Positions 21,341-31,150 are shown, counted from the first letter of the stretch. The stretch is 32,537 nucleotides of DNA from an uncultured Clostridia bacterium (GCA_947631465.1 CANRLK010000018.1:1-32537); one strand, 5' to 3'. Numbers and translations: made by a program. Notes: generated from the sequence alone by a model not told the origin.

Positions 21341-22828
21341 ATGAAAGCAAAAAAATTTTTAATTCTCTTTGTTGCAGCGCTTATGGTCTTTTCGGCTTCC
21401 TCTTGCTCGGAAAAGGAGTCGGAAGAGGGGTATAACGGAGCTTGGCATTATGACTCCGAGTACCATTGGCGCGACCCCGACGAAAACGGCGACGATTGGA
21501 AACAGCATCACAATTTCATCAATGACGTCTGCTCCCTTTGCGGATATTCAAGAAAGACGGGCACGGTCGAACCTTCGGTCAAGCCGTCGGGCGACGACCT
21601 TCCTACGGGCGGCGAGGGCGAGCCCGACATCGACGACAGCAAGCCGTCACGCGATGAATACGGGGTCGGCGAGACCGTCCTCGGGGACGACGGGTACTCG
21701 TATACCGCGATCTACGGCAACGACTCGTCCAAGACCTATTCGATCGGCGTCGGCAAAAATACGGGCTTGAAGGAGTTGATCATCCCCTCGGAACATGACG
21801 GCGTTCCCGTCACCGCGGTCAACGATTACGGCTTCAAAAACGAGAAGTCCTTGACGACCGTGACCTTCCCCGACTCCATTCAGGCGATCGGCTACGAGGC
21901 GTTTGCCCACTGCACCTCGATCCAAGAGATCGTTCTCCCCAACTCCGTCACCTTCATGGACCACAGGGCGTTCTTGGAATGTACAAAACTCACCAAAGTG
22001 ACCCTTTCCGAGAAGCTCGTTAACTTATACGCCAGAACCTTTTATCGTTGCGCGCTGAAAGAGGTCAAATTGCCCGAGGGACTTGAATATGTCGCAAAGA
22101 GCTGCTTCTCGCAGTGTCTATCGCTGGAAACGCTCTATGTTCCCTCCACGCTAAAAACTTTGGACGGCGAAGCGTTCTTCCGTTGTCCCATCAAAAAGGT
22201 GGTTGCGCATAATTTGTCCTCTTGGATGAACATAGACTTTTCGGGCTCTCCCTTGATAAAGGGCGGAAATCTGTACTTCAACGAGAGCGGGACGGAAAAA
22301 CTCGTGACCGAAGTAGATCTGCCCGCAGGGACGGAAAGCATTAAGAAGTGCGTCTTTCTCAATTGCAGTGCGCTCGAAAAGGTAACGATCCCCGACTCTG
22401 TCACCGAGATCGGCATCCGCGCCTTTGAAGGCTGCGATCTGTTGACGGAGATCAAGGCTGACGGCGTGAAGAACGTCCAAGGTCAGACCTTCCAAAGCAT
22501 GAAGGGGCTGAAAACCGTCTCTTTGAAGAGCGCGGAGACGCTGGAGCGCGAAGTGTTTTTCAATTGTTCCAACCTCGAAACCGTTTCCTTTGGCGCAGGG
22601 CTTCATAGCATCGGACAGCGTTGTTTTGTCGGCACTGCGATCAAAGACATCTACTTCGACGGCACGCGGGAAGCTTGGCAAGGGGTTTTGAAGTACGGTT
22701 ACATTAATGGTCAAAGGAGTGAAATTGTCGGAGCGGGTGACTGCTGGAACTTCGCATTGGGTACGTACAAAGTCCATCTGAAAGACAATGTAACGATCGA
22801 GGAAGAAGGCGCGGTCTATAAAGGATAA
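21341..22828 (+). CDS. BspA-type leucine-rich-repeat lipoprotein
   Basis: 495 residues. Lipoprotein signal with lipobox-like SASSC (Cys 22); residues about 30-70 hold a His/Trp/Cys motif (YHWRDPDENG, HHNFINDVCSLCGY) often found at the start of Firmicute surface proteins; a low-complexity acidic linker; then about ten BspA-type repeats from 130 to 450 (TVTFPDSIQAIGYEAF, EIVLPNSVTFMDHRAF, KVTIPDSVTEIGIRAF). Many repeats carry a cysteine at the same place (AHCTS, LECTK, SQCLS, LNCSA). AAGGAGG precedes the ATG. Only 49 bases without a terminator separate it from the next gene, so it is probably the first gene of the VWA operon. Likely a surface binding protein; ligand unknown. Confidence 0.9.
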   Translation: MKAKKFLILFVAALMVFSASSCSEKESEEGYNGAWHYDSEYHWRDPDENGDDWKQHHNFINDVCSLCGYSRKTGTVEPSVKPSGDDLPTGGEGEPDIDDSKPSRDEYGVGETVLGDDGYSYTAIYGNDSSKTYSIGVGKNTGLKELIIPSEHDGVPVTAVNDYGFKNEKSLTTVTFPDSIQAIGYEAFAHCTSIQEIVLPNSVTFMDHRAFLECTKLTKVTLSEKLVNLYARTFYRCALKEVKLPEGLEYVAKSCFSQCLSLETLYVPSTLKTLDGEAFFRCPIKKVVAHNLSSWMNIDFSGSPLIKGGNLYFNESGTEKLVTEVDLPAGTESIKKCVFLNCSALEKVTIPDSVTEIGIRAFEGCDLLTEIKADGVKNVQGQTFQSMKGLKTVSLKSAETLEREVFFNCSNLETVSFGAGLHSIGQRCFVGTAIKDIYFDGTREAWQGVLKYGYINGQRSEIVGAGDCWNFALGTYKVHLKDNVTIEEEGAVYKG

Positions 22829-22877
22829 CATCAAAAAAGAGAACATCTGCAAATTCAATTGAGGAAGGAGGTGCGAG

Positions 22878-24002
22878 ATGGAAGGGATCTTCAAAGAATA
22901 TTATAAACGGCTCAATCGGAATGCGATCTTGAAATCGGTCTGTCTGTCCGTGATCTTCGGTTCGGGCGTAAACTTTTTGGCGGCGTTTATCATGCTGTTT
23001 TGCGATCTGAGCGTGGGCGTTGTGCTCGGTCTGTCAATCGGGGCGGGCGTTCTCGCCATGGGATGCGCAGCGCCGCTTCTCTATCACTTTAAGTTTAAGC
23101 CGACCTTAAAAAGCATGGCGGCTGCGCTCGACAGGCAGGGACTCGAAGAGCGCATGGTCACGATGGTGGAGCTTGAAAACGACGACTCGAACATCGCGAA
23201 GATGCAGCGGGAAAACGCCGTCAAAAAGCTCGAAAACGTCAACCCCAAGAGCTTGCGGTTCGTCCTGCCGACGGTCGCGGTCGTGTTGATCTCGGTCGCG
23301 TTCATCCTCGGCGTGTCCATGACGACGGTATCGACGCTCTCTGCGGCGGACATCATCCAAATGCCCACCGAAAACGAGACGGAAACGCCGCCCGACGACT
23401 CCGATCTTCCCGATGATCCCGAGGAAGAGGAGAAGGAGACGGTCAGCGTACTCTATGAGGCGGGCGAGCACGGCAGGGTAGAGGGCGAGCTCTTTCAGGA
23501 GTTTGAAAAAGGCGGCACTGCCAAGGCGGTCACCGCCATCCCCGACGAGGGCTATGTGTTCAGCTTTTGGTCGGACGGGATCTTCACTGCCGAGCGGCAG
23601 GATCAAAACGTCATGACGAGTTTTTCCGTGACGGCGATCTTTGCGAAGGAAGTTGTCCCGGACGAAGGGGAAGAGGGCGAAGGACAAGAGGGCGGCAATG
23701 AGGGTAGCGGCCAAGAGGGCGGCAGCCAGCAAGGAAGCGGCGGCTCGGGCAACGGGCAAGAGGGCGAAGGCGGCGGTGACGGCGAAGGCGAGGACGGCGA
23801 AGGCCAGGGCGGCGGCGGTGCAAGCGGCTCGACCGCAGAGGACAACAACACCGTCATCGACGGAACGACCGATTACCACAACGAGATCGACTACGACGCC
23901 GCAAAGGATGAAATCCTGAAAGACGACACCCTGTCCCAGGAAGAGAAGGATATGCTTTTGAAATATCTCGCCACGCTCATGGAGGACTCGAAAGAAAATT
24001 AA
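22878..24002 (+). CDS. Membrane protein, DUF4175-like N-terminus with divergent InlB repeat
   Basis: 374 residues. Three predicted membrane helices (about 18-42, 44-68, 126-148). Between the second and third lies AAALDRQGLEERMVTMVELEND, which resembles the DUF4175-type segment found near DUF58 and VWA genes. After the third helix come a Glu/Pro spacer, a divergent InlB repeat at about 185-260 (SVLYEAGEHGRVEGE ... IPDEGYVFSFWSDG ... SVTAIFA), a Gly/Glu/Gln-rich tract (265-325) and an acidic helical end. GGAAGGAGG precedes the ATG. The stop overlaps the next start (TAATG), so translation is coupled. It is likely the membrane partner of the DUF58/VWA set. Function unknown. Confidence 0.8.
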   Translation: MEGIFKEYYKRLNRNAILKSVCLSVIFGSGVNFLAAFIMLFCDLSVGVVLGLSIGAGVLAMGCAAPLLYHFKFKPTLKSMAAALDRQGLEERMVTMVELENDDSNIAKMQRENAVKKLENVNPKSLRFVLPTVAVVLISVAFILGVSMTTVSTLSAADIIQMPTENETETPPDDSDLPDDPEEEEKETVSVLYEAGEHGRVEGELFQEFEKGGTAKAVTAIPDEGYVFSFWSDGIFTAERQDQNVMTSFSVTAIFAKEVVPDEGEEGEGQEGGNEGSGQEGGSQQGSGGSGNGQEGEGGGDGEGEDGEGQGGGGASGSTAEDNNTVIDGTTDYHNEIDYDAAKDEILKDDTLSQEEKDMLLKYLATLMEDSKEN

Positions 24003-24904
24003 TGAAAAATTTTCTCAATGATGAATTTTTCGATCGGCTCGAAGTGCTGTCGCTCAACTTCAAATCGAGTTTGATGGGGCTCTTCGGCGGTACGCATAAG
24101 ATCAATTCCTACGGGCAGACGGTCGAGTTTGCGGATTTCAGGGATTACGTGCTCGGGGACGACGTGAGAAAGATCGATTGGAATCTCTTCGCGCGTTTCG
24201 GAAAATACTTTATCAAGCTCTTTACCGACGAACGCCGCATGCACATCCGTATTTTTCTCGACTGTTCCCGCTCCATGGGGGCGGTCAAGGAAAAAGCGGA
24301 ATATGCGATCAGCGTTGCCGCGGCGTTCGGGTATCTTGCCGTGCGCAATATGGACAAGGTCAGCTTTTACCTCATCAACGAGGACAAGTGTGAAAACCCG
24401 TTCGGCTATTTGGTGGGGAAAAATGCCTTTTTCTCGGTCATCGAAAACCTCGCCAAAGTCAAGTTCGAGGGCGACGCCAAAATCAGCGACGCCATTCTCT
24501 CGACGAGCGCGCTCGGCGGCAACGATGGCATCAGCGTCATCATTTCCGACTTCTTTACGGACAACGATTGGCAAAAGGCGGTCAATTATTTGACGTTCAA
24601 AGCCCATCAAGTGCTGCTCGTCCAGACCCTTTTGCCCGACGAGATCCATCCCTCGTTCACGGGAAGATCGGAACTCATCGACTCCGAGACCGAGCAGTTC
24701 GTCGACGGCAGGCATTTGAGACTGAGGATCGGCAGACAGATGATCTCGGCGTATACTCAGGCGATGGACGAATATTTGGAAGAGATCAAGACCTTTTCGC
24801 GAAAACTCGGCATTGATTTTCTCACCGTATCGACGGGCGTTCCCATCGAGGATATGCTGTTCAAGCGGCTTCTCGACATCGGGCTGTTCAGGAGGCTCAC
24901 ATGA
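24002..24904 (+). CDS. DUF58 protein with VWA-like fold
   Basis: 300 residues. The DUF58 hallmark is FADFRDYVLGDDVRKIDW (44-60), followed by the short FARFGKYFIKLF and a VWA-type metal site DCSRS (87-91). There is no membrane segment. DUF58 proteins are usually coded next to a MoxR AAA+ ATPase and VWA proteins, in systems thought to act as chaperones for maturation of surface or membrane complexes. Here the MoxR gene is not in the window. It starts within the previous stop codon and ends in an ATGA overlap with the next gene, so all are made in step. Confidence 0.92.
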   Translation: MKNFLNDEFFDRLEVLSLNFKSSLMGLFGGTHKINSYGQTVEFADFRDYVLGDDVRKIDWNLFARFGKYFIKLFTDERRMHIRIFLDCSRSMGAVKEKAEYAISVAAAFGYLAVRNMDKVSFYLINEDKCENPFGYLVGKNAFFSVIENLAKVKFEGDAKISDAILSTSALGGNDGISVIISDFFTDNDWQKAVNYLTFKAHQVLLVQTLLPDEIHPSFTGRSELIDSETEQFVDGRHLRLRIGRQMISAYTQAMDEYLEEIKTFSRKLGIDFLTVSTGVPIEDMLFKRLLDIGLFRRLT

Positions 24905-26922
24905 TACTTCAATGGCTTTTGCCCCTTGGTTTTTTGGGGCTTGCGGGGATCGGCGTTCTTGCCGTGATCTATATTTTGCGTCCGAAGTATACGAGGCGGG
25001 TCTTGCCGAGCACCTTTATGTGGATACGGAGTCAAAAATACCGCCGCAAAAGGATGCCCATCGAGCCGTTTCGCGATTGGCTCATCTTTCTCTTGCAGGC
25101 GCTTGCGATCGCAGCCTGCGCCATCATCATTGCCTCGCCTCGGCTCGTCTCCGAAGAGCTCATCAACGAGAGCAACGAACGCGTTGTCGTGATCGACGCG
25201 TCCGCGAGCATGCGCAGCAAACTCGTCAAGACGACGGGCGAAACGCGCTTCAAACGGGCGATCGACCAGACAAAATTGCTCGTTGACGAAGTGCTCATAA
25301 GACAGGGCGGCAGTATTTCCGTCATTTTGGCGGGCAAAACGCCCGAATTTATCGTCGATGACGCGGACAGGCACAGCTATTCCGACGTCATCGAGATCCT
25401 CGAACAAGCGGAATGCACCTACGGAAGTTCAGACCTCGAAGCCGCGATGCTCATGGCGGAGGACAGGGTATTGCATAATCCCGCGGCGAAGGTGACGGTC
25501 TTTTCGGGAACAGAGCTCGGATATATGGGCGATGCGGTGACGTTCGTCAACCTCTCCGATTCCGATAAAGAGTGGAATATCGGGATCTGCAATTGCAACG
25601 CCTCTTACGAGCAAAACCAATATGTCTTTTATTTGGACGTGGCGGCATACGGGAAGGTCTCGATGGACGCGATGCTCCATGTCGAGATCAAGGGGATCGA
25701 CAACGGCGACGGAGCTTTTGATCTTGACCCCCTCGACGTTCCCGTCAGTTTTAACGTCAACGAAAACGGCGAGGAGCTTGTACAGCATGTCAATCTCATC
25801 GTCGACCCGACGAACGAAGAGATCGGCGGAAGCCTTGAAAACGTCGTCGGAAGTTTCGAAGAGGTGCTCGTGCAGTTTCGGGGGCTCAACGACTCCCTTC
25901 CCGACGACGATACGCTGATGGTCTACGGCGGGCAGAGAGACCGCGTCGCCATAGAGCACTATGTCGTGGAGGACAACCGAAATATCTTCTTCGCCTCGGG
26001 GATCCGTTCTCTCGTGCAGAGATTCGAAAAGACTCGTGACGTCATGTTCACCTCGACCATCGATGAAGAATACGCCAAGAGCAGCGGCAGCGACATTTAC
26101 ATGTATGAACATGTCGTGCCCGAGAAGATCGCGGAAATGGGGCAAAATGGGTTGCCGAACGACGGCATCACCGTCCTTCTCGACCCGAACGAAGAGGCGA
26201 TGCGGGAGATCGGTCCGGGGCTTGGTCTCCAATTTAAGGAGCATAAGCAGCTCGGAACGTTCACCCATCTCACATACGGTCCGCCGCACATGCTCACCAA
26301 CAGGGTCTCGGTGGAGGAGTTGGGCATTTCCGCCTACGATCTCTATGAGGCCGCGCCCGACTCGGGATTTGTGCCTGTCCTGTACTGCGGCGACGACCCC
26401 GTCTTGTTCGCGAGAAATTGGCATGCCTCGAAGATCGTCGTCATGGCGTTCAGTATCAACATGTCCAATTTTCCCACAAGACCGCAGGATTTCCTGTTCT
26501 TGCTGTGCAACATGATCGATTTCTACATGCCCGTTACGCTTTCGCAGTATTGCTTTGAGATCGGCGAAAAGGCGACGGTCAACTGCAAGGGCTCGTCGCT
26601 GCTCGTCACCAATATGCGCGGGGAAACGGTCTCGCTTCTCACCGAGTTCCCGAACGAAGTGCCGCTCGACGAGATCGGCACCTATACGTTCACGACCCGT
26701 TTTTCGCTAAACAAGCCTGACGAGGTGAGAAAGGCGTATGTCAGAACTCCCGTCATCGAGTCGAGTCTGTTCAGGATCGAGGACCTGAATTTCAGGATCA
26801 TGAACTCCGACTACATCAAAGAGATGGGGAAGGACATCTTCTTCTGGTTTGCCGTTTTAGCCGTCGTCCTGCTCTTTGTCGAGTATTGGGTGCAACACCG
26901 CGATATAATCGGCGGGAGATAA
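24901..26922 (+). CDS. BatA-like membrane VWA protein
   Basis: 673 residues. The first 80 match the BatA N-terminal region: a helix at 5-26 (LLPLGFLGLAGIGVLAVIYI), RPKYTRRVLPSTFMWIRSQK, and a second helix at 60-79. A VWA domain follows at about 95-215 with the metal-site motif DASAS (99-103). The long central part is beta-rich, probably outside the membrane, and includes a cysteine-poor stretch without a domain I recognise. A last helix at about 648-665 (FFWFAVLAVVLLFVEYW) anchors the C-terminus. It overlaps the DUF58 gene by four bases and is 16 bases from the next one. Part of the DUF58/VWA complex. Confidence 0.88.
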   Translation: MILQWLLPLGFLGLAGIGVLAVIYILRPKYTRRVLPSTFMWIRSQKYRRKRMPIEPFRDWLIFLLQALAIAACAIIIASPRLVSEELINESNERVVVIDASASMRSKLVKTTGETRFKRAIDQTKLLVDEVLIRQGGSISVILAGKTPEFIVDDADRHSYSDVIEILEQAECTYGSSDLEAAMLMAEDRVLHNPAAKVTVFSGTELGYMGDAVTFVNLSDSDKEWNIGICNCNASYEQNQYVFYLDVAAYGKVSMDAMLHVEIKGIDNGDGAFDLDPLDVPVSFNVNENGEELVQHVNLIVDPTNEEIGGSLENVVGSFEEVLVQFRGLNDSLPDDDTLMVYGGQRDRVAIEHYVVEDNRNIFFASGIRSLVQRFEKTRDVMFTSTIDEEYAKSSGSDIYMYEHVVPEKIAEMGQNGLPNDGITVLLDPNEEAMREIGPGLGLQFKEHKQLGTFTHLTYGPPHMLTNRVSVEELGISAYDLYEAAPDSGFVPVLYCGDDPVLFARNWHASKIVVMAFSINMSNFPTRPQDFLFLLCNMIDFYMPVTLSQYCFEIGEKATVNCKGSSLLVTNMRGETVSLLTEFPNEVPLDEIGTYTFTTRFSLNKPDEVRKAYVRTPVIESSLFRIEDLNFRIMNSDYIKEMGKDIFFWFAVLAVVLLFVEYWVQHRDIIGGR

Positions 26923-26938
26923 TGAAAAGGAGGATAAT

Positions 26939-29812
26939 ATGTCGGAATTTGCGATCAGATTTTCTGTAAGTCCATGGCTGTTGCTATTGCTCATTCCCGC
27001 GCTTGCCGTGCCATTGATTCTCCATTTCAGACTGAGAAAGGAGTACAGGCGCACGCGCAACCGCATTACCGCACTCGTCCTGCACTGTGTGGCGATGACC
27101 CTTAGCATTTTCGCCCTTGCGGGTGTCTATTTTTCCTGGGAACTCCCCAACGAGCGCAACGAACTCGTCATTTTGGTCGATTCCTCCTTCTCGGCGGGCT
27201 CTATGAAGGAACGCGCCGACAAATTTGTCAAAGAAATTTTGGACGCAAACGACGGACGGTGCAAGACCTCGATCGTGACCTTCGGCTATGACCAAAATGT
27301 CGCCCTCGAACCTGGCATCTATGACGCAGATAAGGCGTTTGAGACCTACCAAGAGGCGTCCGCGCCCAACGATACCACCGCCACCGACATTTGCGCCGCA
27401 CTCACCTTCTGCTGGGATCCCGTCAATGAGACGAGCGGCGACGACGTCCCCGTCATCACCAATCCCCGTTCTGCGAGGATCGTCGTCATCAGCGACGGCA
27501 TCGAGACGGACCAAAAGGCGCAGTCGGTTGTCCGCAGAATCATGATGGACGGCGTGAGGATCGACTCGACCTTTTTCAGCAGCGAGCAAGTGCCCGATAT
27601 GTGGATCGCGGGCGTTAAATACCCCGAACGCAGCTTCAATGTCGGCGACAGCGTCAACTTCCAGGTGGAGTTGAGAAGCGCGATCCAGGGGAATGTCACC
27701 CTTTCTCTCACCGACACGAAAGGGGAGACGGTCGTCTCGCCGCCGCCCGTTCAAAGCAAGCTGCCGATCGGCGTGACTACGATCAGCTATGATTATGCCT
27801 TCTCTTCGGCAGGACATCACGAGATCAAATTCACCCTCACAAGCGAAGACGACGTTCTCGCGCAAAACAACGTATACTACACCTATTTCGACCTCGAAGA
27901 GAGCAGCAAGATCCTCGTGATCGAGCAGTACGAGGGCGAATCGGACGGGATCAAAGACCTGTTCCAAGAGAGAATCGCCTCGGGAAAAATGGAGCTTGAT
28001 ATCCGAACGAGGTCTCTCGGAACAGACGGCATTCCCCATACATTGGAGGAATTGTTGGAATACGACGAGGTCATTCTCGTCAATATTGCGAGCGCCGATT
28101 TTGACGATGAATTTTGGCAGAATCTGAAAGACTATGTCGAGGTATACGGCGGGGGACTGTTCACGGTAGGCGGGCTTGAAAAAAACGCCGACGGCACTTA
28201 TACCTACACCGAGGATTCGACGGGGCTCGAACACGGGGTCGCGCATTCTTATAACAAAGAGGACATGGAGGGGACGATCTTGCAAGAGATGCTCCCCGTC
28301 AACGTGATCGACTACAAGCCTCCGCTCGCACTCGTTGTGATCGTAGACTGCTCGGGTTCCATGTGCGAAGTGGAGGACGAGAACGGCTCGCTCGTAGACA
28401 AGGCGGTGGAAGCCGCGCTCGGCTGCGTAGAGATGCTCTCGCCGAGAGATTATGTTGCCGCGACAATCTTCGGCGATACGTATGAAACGCCTCTTGAAAT
28501 GACCCCCATGTCCAAAAAACCCATGGTATTGAGGGCGATCAGGGATATTTCCAATCGGTACAGCGGGAATACGAGTTTGAGACCTGCGCTATATGAGGCG
28601 TTGCGCCTGTTCCGAGGGCTTGGACCGGAAGTTCGACGTCAGCATTTGCTTATCGTGACCGACGGCGCGATCGCTGACGGCTACGACGCATATTGGCCGT
28701 GGCATTTGGGCGTGGAAGAAGCGGACTTGCATTTAACGTCGACCATTGCAGTATTAGGCAACGGGCGCATCAACGAAAGGGATCAAGAGCACTTGTACGC
28801 CCAGGTCCATAATATCAACTCTCCGTCTGAACTTCCCGAATTGTTCTGGGAGGACCTTGGCTTTGATGAGGAACTCTCGGGCGCGATCAAAGAATCGTAT
28901 AAGATCACGATCAACGATCACACGGACGTATTTGCGGGCGTGGACGAGGATGAGATGAAGAATATACAGCTTGAAGGCTACTTCACCACGGCGCTGAAAG
29001 GGTATAACGACGTCAAAAACCCGCTGATCGCCGAGTATGTGCCGCTTTATGCCGAGTGGAAATACGGCAAGGGGAAGGTCGGCAGCTATATGTGCGATTT
29101 GGACGGACCATGGGGCGAAGCGCTACTACAACATACAAGCGGGAAAAAGTTTGTCGAGAACGTCGTGTTCGGGTTGATCTCCACGGCGGATATAGCCATG
29201 AAAACATTGGAAGCGAGGATGATCGAGGACAACTACCGAACGCAGATGAGCGTGTTCAACTTTGACAGCGAGGAAGAGCCCGACAAAAAGCTCGTGGCAT
29301 ACGTCGAGCATCCAGGGGGCTCGGCGGGCGGCATGGTAGCCCGATTTGATTTGTCCGAGCTTTCTCCCGGGGGCAACCGATTTACCTTTGAGAATAAGAC
29401 GGCGGGGATCTATACGATCACCATTTTAAAAGTACCGCGCTCGTTTAACGCGTTTTCGCAAGACGTTATGGCTGCCGAGCGCGCGAGCAGCGCGACTCTT
29501 AAAACATACCGAGCGTTTTCGTATTCTAAGGAGTATCTCACCGAGAGCGATACGTTCACAAACGCCAAGGAACTTATGATCGCGCTCTCGTCACGGGATG
29601 ACGTAGAGGGAGAAGAGAAGTTTGTCTATGACGCTGCGACGATTATGGATAACTTCCAGCTGTTGGTCGAGGACATTGACCCGAGAATTTTCCTGTTTAG
29701 CGCGGCGATCATTTTGTTGCTACTTGGGGTTGCGGTACGCAAGTTCAAATTCAAGTGGCCTCACGAGTTGATCGCGCAAAGGAAAAAGAAATCCCAAACG
29801 AAAACCGAATAA
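26939..29812 (+). CDS. Large membrane protein with two VWA domains and a glutamine-amidotransferase-like fold
   Basis: 957 residues. Two membrane helices at about 12-30 and 44-66; a first VWA domain from 75 with metal site DSSFS (81-85); a beta domain; a class I glutamine-amidotransferase-like fold at about 310-450 (KILVIEQYEGESDG, then VEVYGGGLFTVGGLE) without a visible catalytic cysteine; a second VWA domain from about 465 with DCSGS; a beta-rich part; a last helix near 915-935 and a basic tail. This build is known from large VWA proteins of moxR-type clusters. AAAAGGAGG precedes the ATG. A terminator follows at 29851. Two VWA domains suggest binding of metal-dependent ligands outside the cell. 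Role unknown. Confidence 0.9.
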   Translation: MSEFAIRFSVSPWLLLLLIPALAVPLILHFRLRKEYRRTRNRITALVLHCVAMTLSIFALAGVYFSWELPNERNELVILVDSSFSAGSMKERADKFVKEILDANDGRCKTSIVTFGYDQNVALEPGIYDADKAFETYQEASAPNDTTATDICAALTFCWDPVNETSGDDVPVITNPRSARIVVISDGIETDQKAQSVVRRIMMDGVRIDSTFFSSEQVPDMWIAGVKYPERSFNVGDSVNFQVELRSAIQGNVTLSLTDTKGETVVSPPPVQSKLPIGVTTISYDYAFSSAGHHEIKFTLTSEDDVLAQNNVYYTYFDLEESSKILVIEQYEGESDGIKDLFQERIASGKMELDIRTRSLGTDGIPHTLEELLEYDEVILVNIASADFDDEFWQNLKDYVEVYGGGLFTVGGLEKNADGTYTYTEDSTGLEHGVAHSYNKEDMEGTILQEMLPVNVIDYKPPLALVVIVDCSGSMCEVEDENGSLVDKAVEAALGCVEMLSPRDYVAATIFGDTYETPLEMTPMSKKPMVLRAIRDISNRYSGNTSLRPALYEALRLFRGLGPEVRRQHLLIVTDGAIADGYDAYWPWHLGVEEADLHLTSTIAVLGNGRINERDQEHLYAQVHNINSPSELPELFWEDLGFDEELSGAIKESYKITINDHTDVFAGVDEDEMKNIQLEGYFTTALKGYNDVKNPLIAEYVPLYAEWKYGKGKVGSYMCDLDGPWGEALLQHTSGKKFVENVVFGLISTADIAMKTLEARMIEDNYRTQMSVFNFDSEEEPDKKLVAYVEHPGGSAGGMVARFDLSELSPGGNRFTFENKTAGIYTITILKVPRSFNAFSQDVMAAERASSATLKTYRAFSYSKEYLTESDTFTNAKELMIALSSRDDVEGEEKFVYDAATIMDNFQLLVEDIDPRIFLFSAAIILLLLGVAVRKFKFKWPHELIAQRKKKSQTKTE

Positions 29813-29850
29813 AGAATTTTGAAAAGGGGAGTAGGGGAAAGCAAAAATAG

Positions 29851-29880
29851 AAAAAAGGGCGGGTCAACCGCTCTTTTTTA
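29851..29880 (+). terminator. Terminator of the VWA operon
   Basis: A 12-bp stem (29851-29862 with 29868-29879, one G-T pair) with an A-run on one side and CTCTTTTTT on the other, so it may also end the minus-strand operon. Confidence 0.85.
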
Positions 29881-29911
29881 ATGAATCCCGTTACAGAGAG
29901 TTTGCAATATT

Positions 29912-30703
29912 TTACGCCCTGACGATGTACTCGTCGGGGTTTTTCTCTTCTTGTGTGAGGACAACGTCAGGTGCGAGTTGGCGAAGGCAGAACTTGTAAT
30001 AAACTTCCTTTCCCGCAGGGCGCAAAAGGGCAATGCAATCAATGAGATACTGCCGCCAATCCTGCCATTTGTCCGCATCCTTGAAATGGTTGATCTTGCC
30101 GATCTTATAGTGATCGACACTGTTTTCTTGCAAAGTCCGTTCGATGAGTTTTAAGCTCTCTTCGGGCTCGATGGTCGGCTCAAAGCTCGCAAATGTCCTG
30201 ATCCCGTTTTCATGCAGAACTTTCAAGGTCTCGAGCCGCTCGGTAGGGGAACTCGCATACGATTCCCACGCTCTGCTTTTTTCTTCATCGAGAAAGGTGA
30301 GCGTCGTTCCCACGGCAATTCTGCCCTCGAAAGTTTTGAATACATCCATGTCGCGGAGTATCTTCTTCCCGCCCTTTGAGAGCACCGCAACGGGGGCATG
30401 GTAGGCGCTCAAGAGTTCCAGCGCCGCCCGCGTCGTTTGACTGTCGTCCGCATTGTCGCAGTAGACGTCGCCGATGAAAGAGATTAAAATCTGCTCATGA
30501 TAGACGTTTGTTTGAAGATCCTTTTCAAGGAGTTTCAAAACATCTTTGCGGGGCGCGGGCTTTCCGAAATAGTTTTCCTCCGCCCGTTGTAGCGTGTGCG
30601 GGGCGTAGCAGTATTTGCAGTGATGGCTGCACCCGATGTAGAGATTGAGGGCATACGGGCTGTACTCCCGCGCCATGCCCGTGGGCTTATAGATGACACT
30701 CAT
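29912..30703 (-). CDS. SPL-like radical SAM protein of the phage/mobile-element type
   Basis: 263 residues. It begins MSVIYKPTGMAREYSPYALN and has the cluster motif CSHHCKYC at about 25-32, then ILISFIGDVYCDNAD, PVAVLSKGGKKILRD, VGTTLTFLDEEK and ENGIRTFASFEPTIEP. This is a family seen often in phages and integrative elements, distantly like spore photoproduct lyase; substrate unknown. The start lies three bases after the stop of the previous gene, with no Shine-Dalgarno of its own, so translation is by coupling. It is the last gene of a six-gene minus-strand operon. Confidence 0.88.
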   Translation of the reverse strand: MSVIYKPTGMAREYSPYALNLYIGCSHHCKYCYAPHTLQRAEENYFGKPAPRKDVLKLLEKDLQTNVYHEQILISFIGDVYCDNADDSQTTRAALELLSAYHAPVAVLSKGGKKILRDMDVFKTFEGRIAVGTTLTFLDEEKSRAWESYASSPTERLETLKVLHENGIRTFASFEPTIEPEESLKLIERTLQENSVDHYKIGKINHFKDADKWQDWRQYLIDCIALLRPAGKEVYYKFCLRQLAPDVVLTQEEKNPDEYIVRA

Positions 30704-30706
30704 AGT

Positions 30707-31147
30707 CTAACAATCGTATTCGAATTTTTTGATTTCCTTCCAAAGGCCTTTGAGAAGTACGCCGCCGATGTTTGCTTTTTCGCCGAACTCCTCGATGCTA
30801 CCATATTCCTGAAATCCCTCTTCGTTGTCCCACAGATAGAAGTCGTAGACGTCGCAGTCCTTCATGGCGCCGTATTTGTTCCCGTTGTACCACAGCGCCA
30901 TTTCGAATCCGCGGGACAGAATGTCGAGAAATATCTCAAAGGTCGGCAGAAGCTTTCTCCCTTCGCTATACGCCTTTCTCGCGTCCTCGAGGGACAGAAA
31001 ATTCGGATAGTTCGCTTTCTTCGTGAATTCGGGTTTGTCGTTCACCCATCCGCAATTTTTGCACTTGCCGTTGCCGAATCGGTCAATCTTAATTGGTTTC
31101 CCGCAGACATCGCAAGCTTTTGTCATTGTTTTCTTATAAGGATCCAT
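30707..31147 (-). CDS. CPCC-like zinc-ribbon protein, putative immunity protein (paralogue 2)
   Basis: 146 residues in two parts. The N-terminal half has CDVCG (13-17) and CKNCGWVND, then a linker and FLSLEDARKAYSEGRKLLP; this resembles the CPCC cysteine-rich domain, in which four cysteines bind zinc. The C-terminal half (about 70-146: LDILSRGFEMALWYNGNKYG, EYGSIEEFGEKANIGG, LWKEIKKFEYD) resembles small immunity-like domains of phage and toxin loci. The next gene upstream is clearly its paralogue. GGAG, lying inside the end of that gene, precedes the ATG; a second ATG at 31126 lacks such a site. An immunity role is inference from context. Confidence 0.75.
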   Translation of the reverse strand: MDPYKKTMTKACDVCGKPIKIDRFGNGKCKNCGWVNDKPEFTKKANYPNFLSLEDARKAYSEGRKLLPTFEIFLDILSRGFEMALWYNGNKYGAMKDCDVYDFYLWDNEEGFQEYGSIEEFGEKANIGGVLLKGLWKEIKKFEYDC

Positions 31148-31150
31148 GCC

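Noticed and set aside
26984-28285. 433-codon minus-strand frame
   Set aside because: Antisense to the large VWA protein, which has clear VWA motifs and a ribosome binding site.
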